14,688 nt of DNA from CAYXXN01 sp964469055 (GTDB lineage Bacteria > Acidobacteriota > Thermoanaerobaculia > Multivoradales > JAHEKO01): contig CAYXXN010000062.1 of NCBI GenBank assembly GCA_964469055.1, positions 1-14,688 of the forward strand, in the 5' to 3' direction. The translations under genes and the position numbers were made by a program. Below, in pieces: positions 13,763 through 14,688 of this stretch. The number at the start of each line of letters is the position of its first letter. The stretch's first letter is position 1. The notes beneath the pieces are model-generated. The model saw nothing but the letters and a program-made list of their open reading frames with translations. It made no database searches and was not told the origin of the DNA.

Positions 13763-14688
13763 GTGCACGCCCGAGCCTTCCGCCTGCCCCTCGTCCTCGT
13801 CGGTGTGGCGGGCCTGCTCCTGCCCGCCGCCGGCGCCGGCCAGTACTTCGGCCGCAACAAGATCCAGTATCGACACTTCGACTGGGTCACCTACCACTCG
13901 ACCCATTTCGACATCCACTACTACCCGGAGTCGGAGGGCCTGTTGGCGAAGGTCGCCTCGATGGCCGAGAGCGCCTACGACGAGCTCTCGCAGCGACTCG
14001 ACTTCCAAATCAAGGACCCGATCGTCCTCATCTTCTACGACACGCACGCGGCATTCGAGCAGAACAACGTCATCTTGAACTTCATCCCCGAGGGCGTCGG
14101 CGCCTTTGCCGTGCCCACTCGCAATCGCATGGTGCTGCCCGTCGACCTGCCTGACGCCGAGCTCTTGAACCTCGTTCGTCACGAGCTCACCCACGTCTTC
14201 CAGTTCAACATTCTCTTCCAGGGCCGAGCCGCCAAGGCGCTGACGGCGCAGCCGCCGCAATGGTTCATGGAAGGGATGGCCAGCTACTTCGGCCAGGACG
14301 AGTCGGCCCGCGACCGTGGTTTCCTGCGCGACGCCGTGGTCAACGATCGGGTGCCGCAGATCGCCGGCGAGGCGCAGCCGAGCGGGTTCTTCGCCTATCG
14401 GTTCGGGCACGCCGTCTTCGACTACGTGGAAGAGCGCTTCGGGCATGACGGGGTGCGCGACCTGGTCTTCGAGATGCGGGGCGTCTTGGGCGGAGACGTC
14501 GCCAAGGCGCTGGAGCGAGCGCTCGGCGTCGACCCCGAGGACTTCGACGCCGATCTGCGGCGCTTCCTGCGACGCAAGTACCTGCCGGAGTTGGTGGCCG
14601 GAGGGGAGCCGGGCGACTTCGGACGGCCGTTCCGCCGGCCCGAGACGATCTTCGCCGGGCAGATGACCTCGCCCGCCGCCTCGCCCTC
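13763..14688 (+). CDS. Exported zinc metallopeptidase, gluzincin (peptidase MA-like), C-terminus outside window
   Basis: The frame is open from the GTG at 13763 to the window end (308 codons, no stop). Residues 1-25 form a signal peptide (RAFRLPLVLVGVAGLLLP, then AGAGQ). A domain from about 40 contains THFDIHYY and IVLIFYDTHAAFEQ, typical lead-in strands of the MA-like clan. The zinc site is VRHELTHVFQFN with His140, Glu141 and His144, and the third ligand Glu170 is in WFMEGMASYF, 26 residues on, as in gluzincins. A helical region with FGHAVFDYVEERFG follows. The last visible residues, IFAGQMTSPAASPS, look like the first strand of a TolB-type beta-propeller, which often follows this peptidase domain; this is inference. 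It likely cuts or binds proteins in the periplasm or outside. It lies 42 bases after the CsgG-like gene, same strand. Confidence 0.88.
   Translation, partial: MHARAFRLPLVLVGVAGLLLPAAGAGQYFGRNKIQYRHFDWVTYHSTHFDIHYYPESEGLLAKVASMAESAYDELSQRLDFQIKDPIVLIFYDTHAAFEQNNVILNFIPEGVGAFAVPTRNRMVLPVDLPDAELLNLVRHELTHVFQFNILFQGRAAKALTAQPPQWFMEGMASYFGQDESARDRGFLRDAVVNDRVPQIAGEAQPSGFFAYRFGHAVFDYVEERFGHDGVRDLVFEMRGVLGGDVAKALERALGVDPEDFDADLRRFLRRKYLPELVAGGEPGDFGRPFRRPETIFAGQMTSPAASP

Noticed and set aside
1..14688. tRNA, rRNA, CRISPR arrays, insertion sequences and riboswitches
   Set aside because: I looked for T-loop cores, regularly spaced repeats, transposase motifs and long structured leaders and saw none; gaps between genes are too short for most of these.

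Overview
This is a high-GC bacterial segment (roughly 70% G+C by eye). It is densely coding, with no gap over about 160 bases and no tRNA, rRNA, CRISPR array, insertion sequence or phage gene that I can see. The best organism guess is a Gram-negative bacterium of the Acidobacteriota type, perhaps Thermoanaerobaculia-like. That rests on several signals together: the dprA/topA/trmFO/xerC/hslV housekeeping order, an actinobacterial-style TopA tail, a membrane-anchored sulfatase-fold protein ending in a Leu-Gly-Tyr tail, and a secreted gluzincin next to TPR and CsgG-like proteins. The phylum call is inference; the genes stand without it.

Layout. Positions 5605 to 1 hold a minus-strand housekeeping run: topA (DNA topoisomerase I), trmFO (tRNA U54 methylation), xerC (chromosome dimer resolution), a small membrane protein with a PH-like domain, and the first codons of hslV (HslUV protease), cut by the window edge. 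Gaps shrink from 36 to 12 bases, then become 4-base overlaps. This is the block known from Bacillus (topA-trmFO-codV-clpQ-clpY), with one extra gene between xerC and hslV.

Positions 5699 to 11289 interrupt the usual dprA-topA neighbourhood. They hold two divergent units. One is a minus-strand pair with a 4-base overlap: a probable exported lipoprotein, then a membrane-anchored protein with helical repeats and an alkaline-phosphatase-superfamily domain. The other is a plus-strand polytopic membrane protein with a sulfatase-fold domain whose nucleophile position is Thr rather than Cys/Ser. A shared 90-base region separates them. All three products should act at or outside the inner membrane.

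Positions 11320 to 12462 carry dprA on the minus strand, convergent with the sulfatase-fold gene. A 158-base divergent region follows, then a plus-strand run of three exported proteins: a small TPR protein, a CsgG/TolB-N-like protein (overlapping by 4 bases), and a zinc metallopeptidase with HELTH and a downstream Glu ligand. The last runs off the right edge and is probably followed by a beta-propeller. This run looks like an envelope or secretion module unrelated to DNA processing.

Several real starts differ from the longest open reading frames because high GC keeps many shadow frames open. Start choices rest on 4-base overlaps and on clear GGAGG sites.
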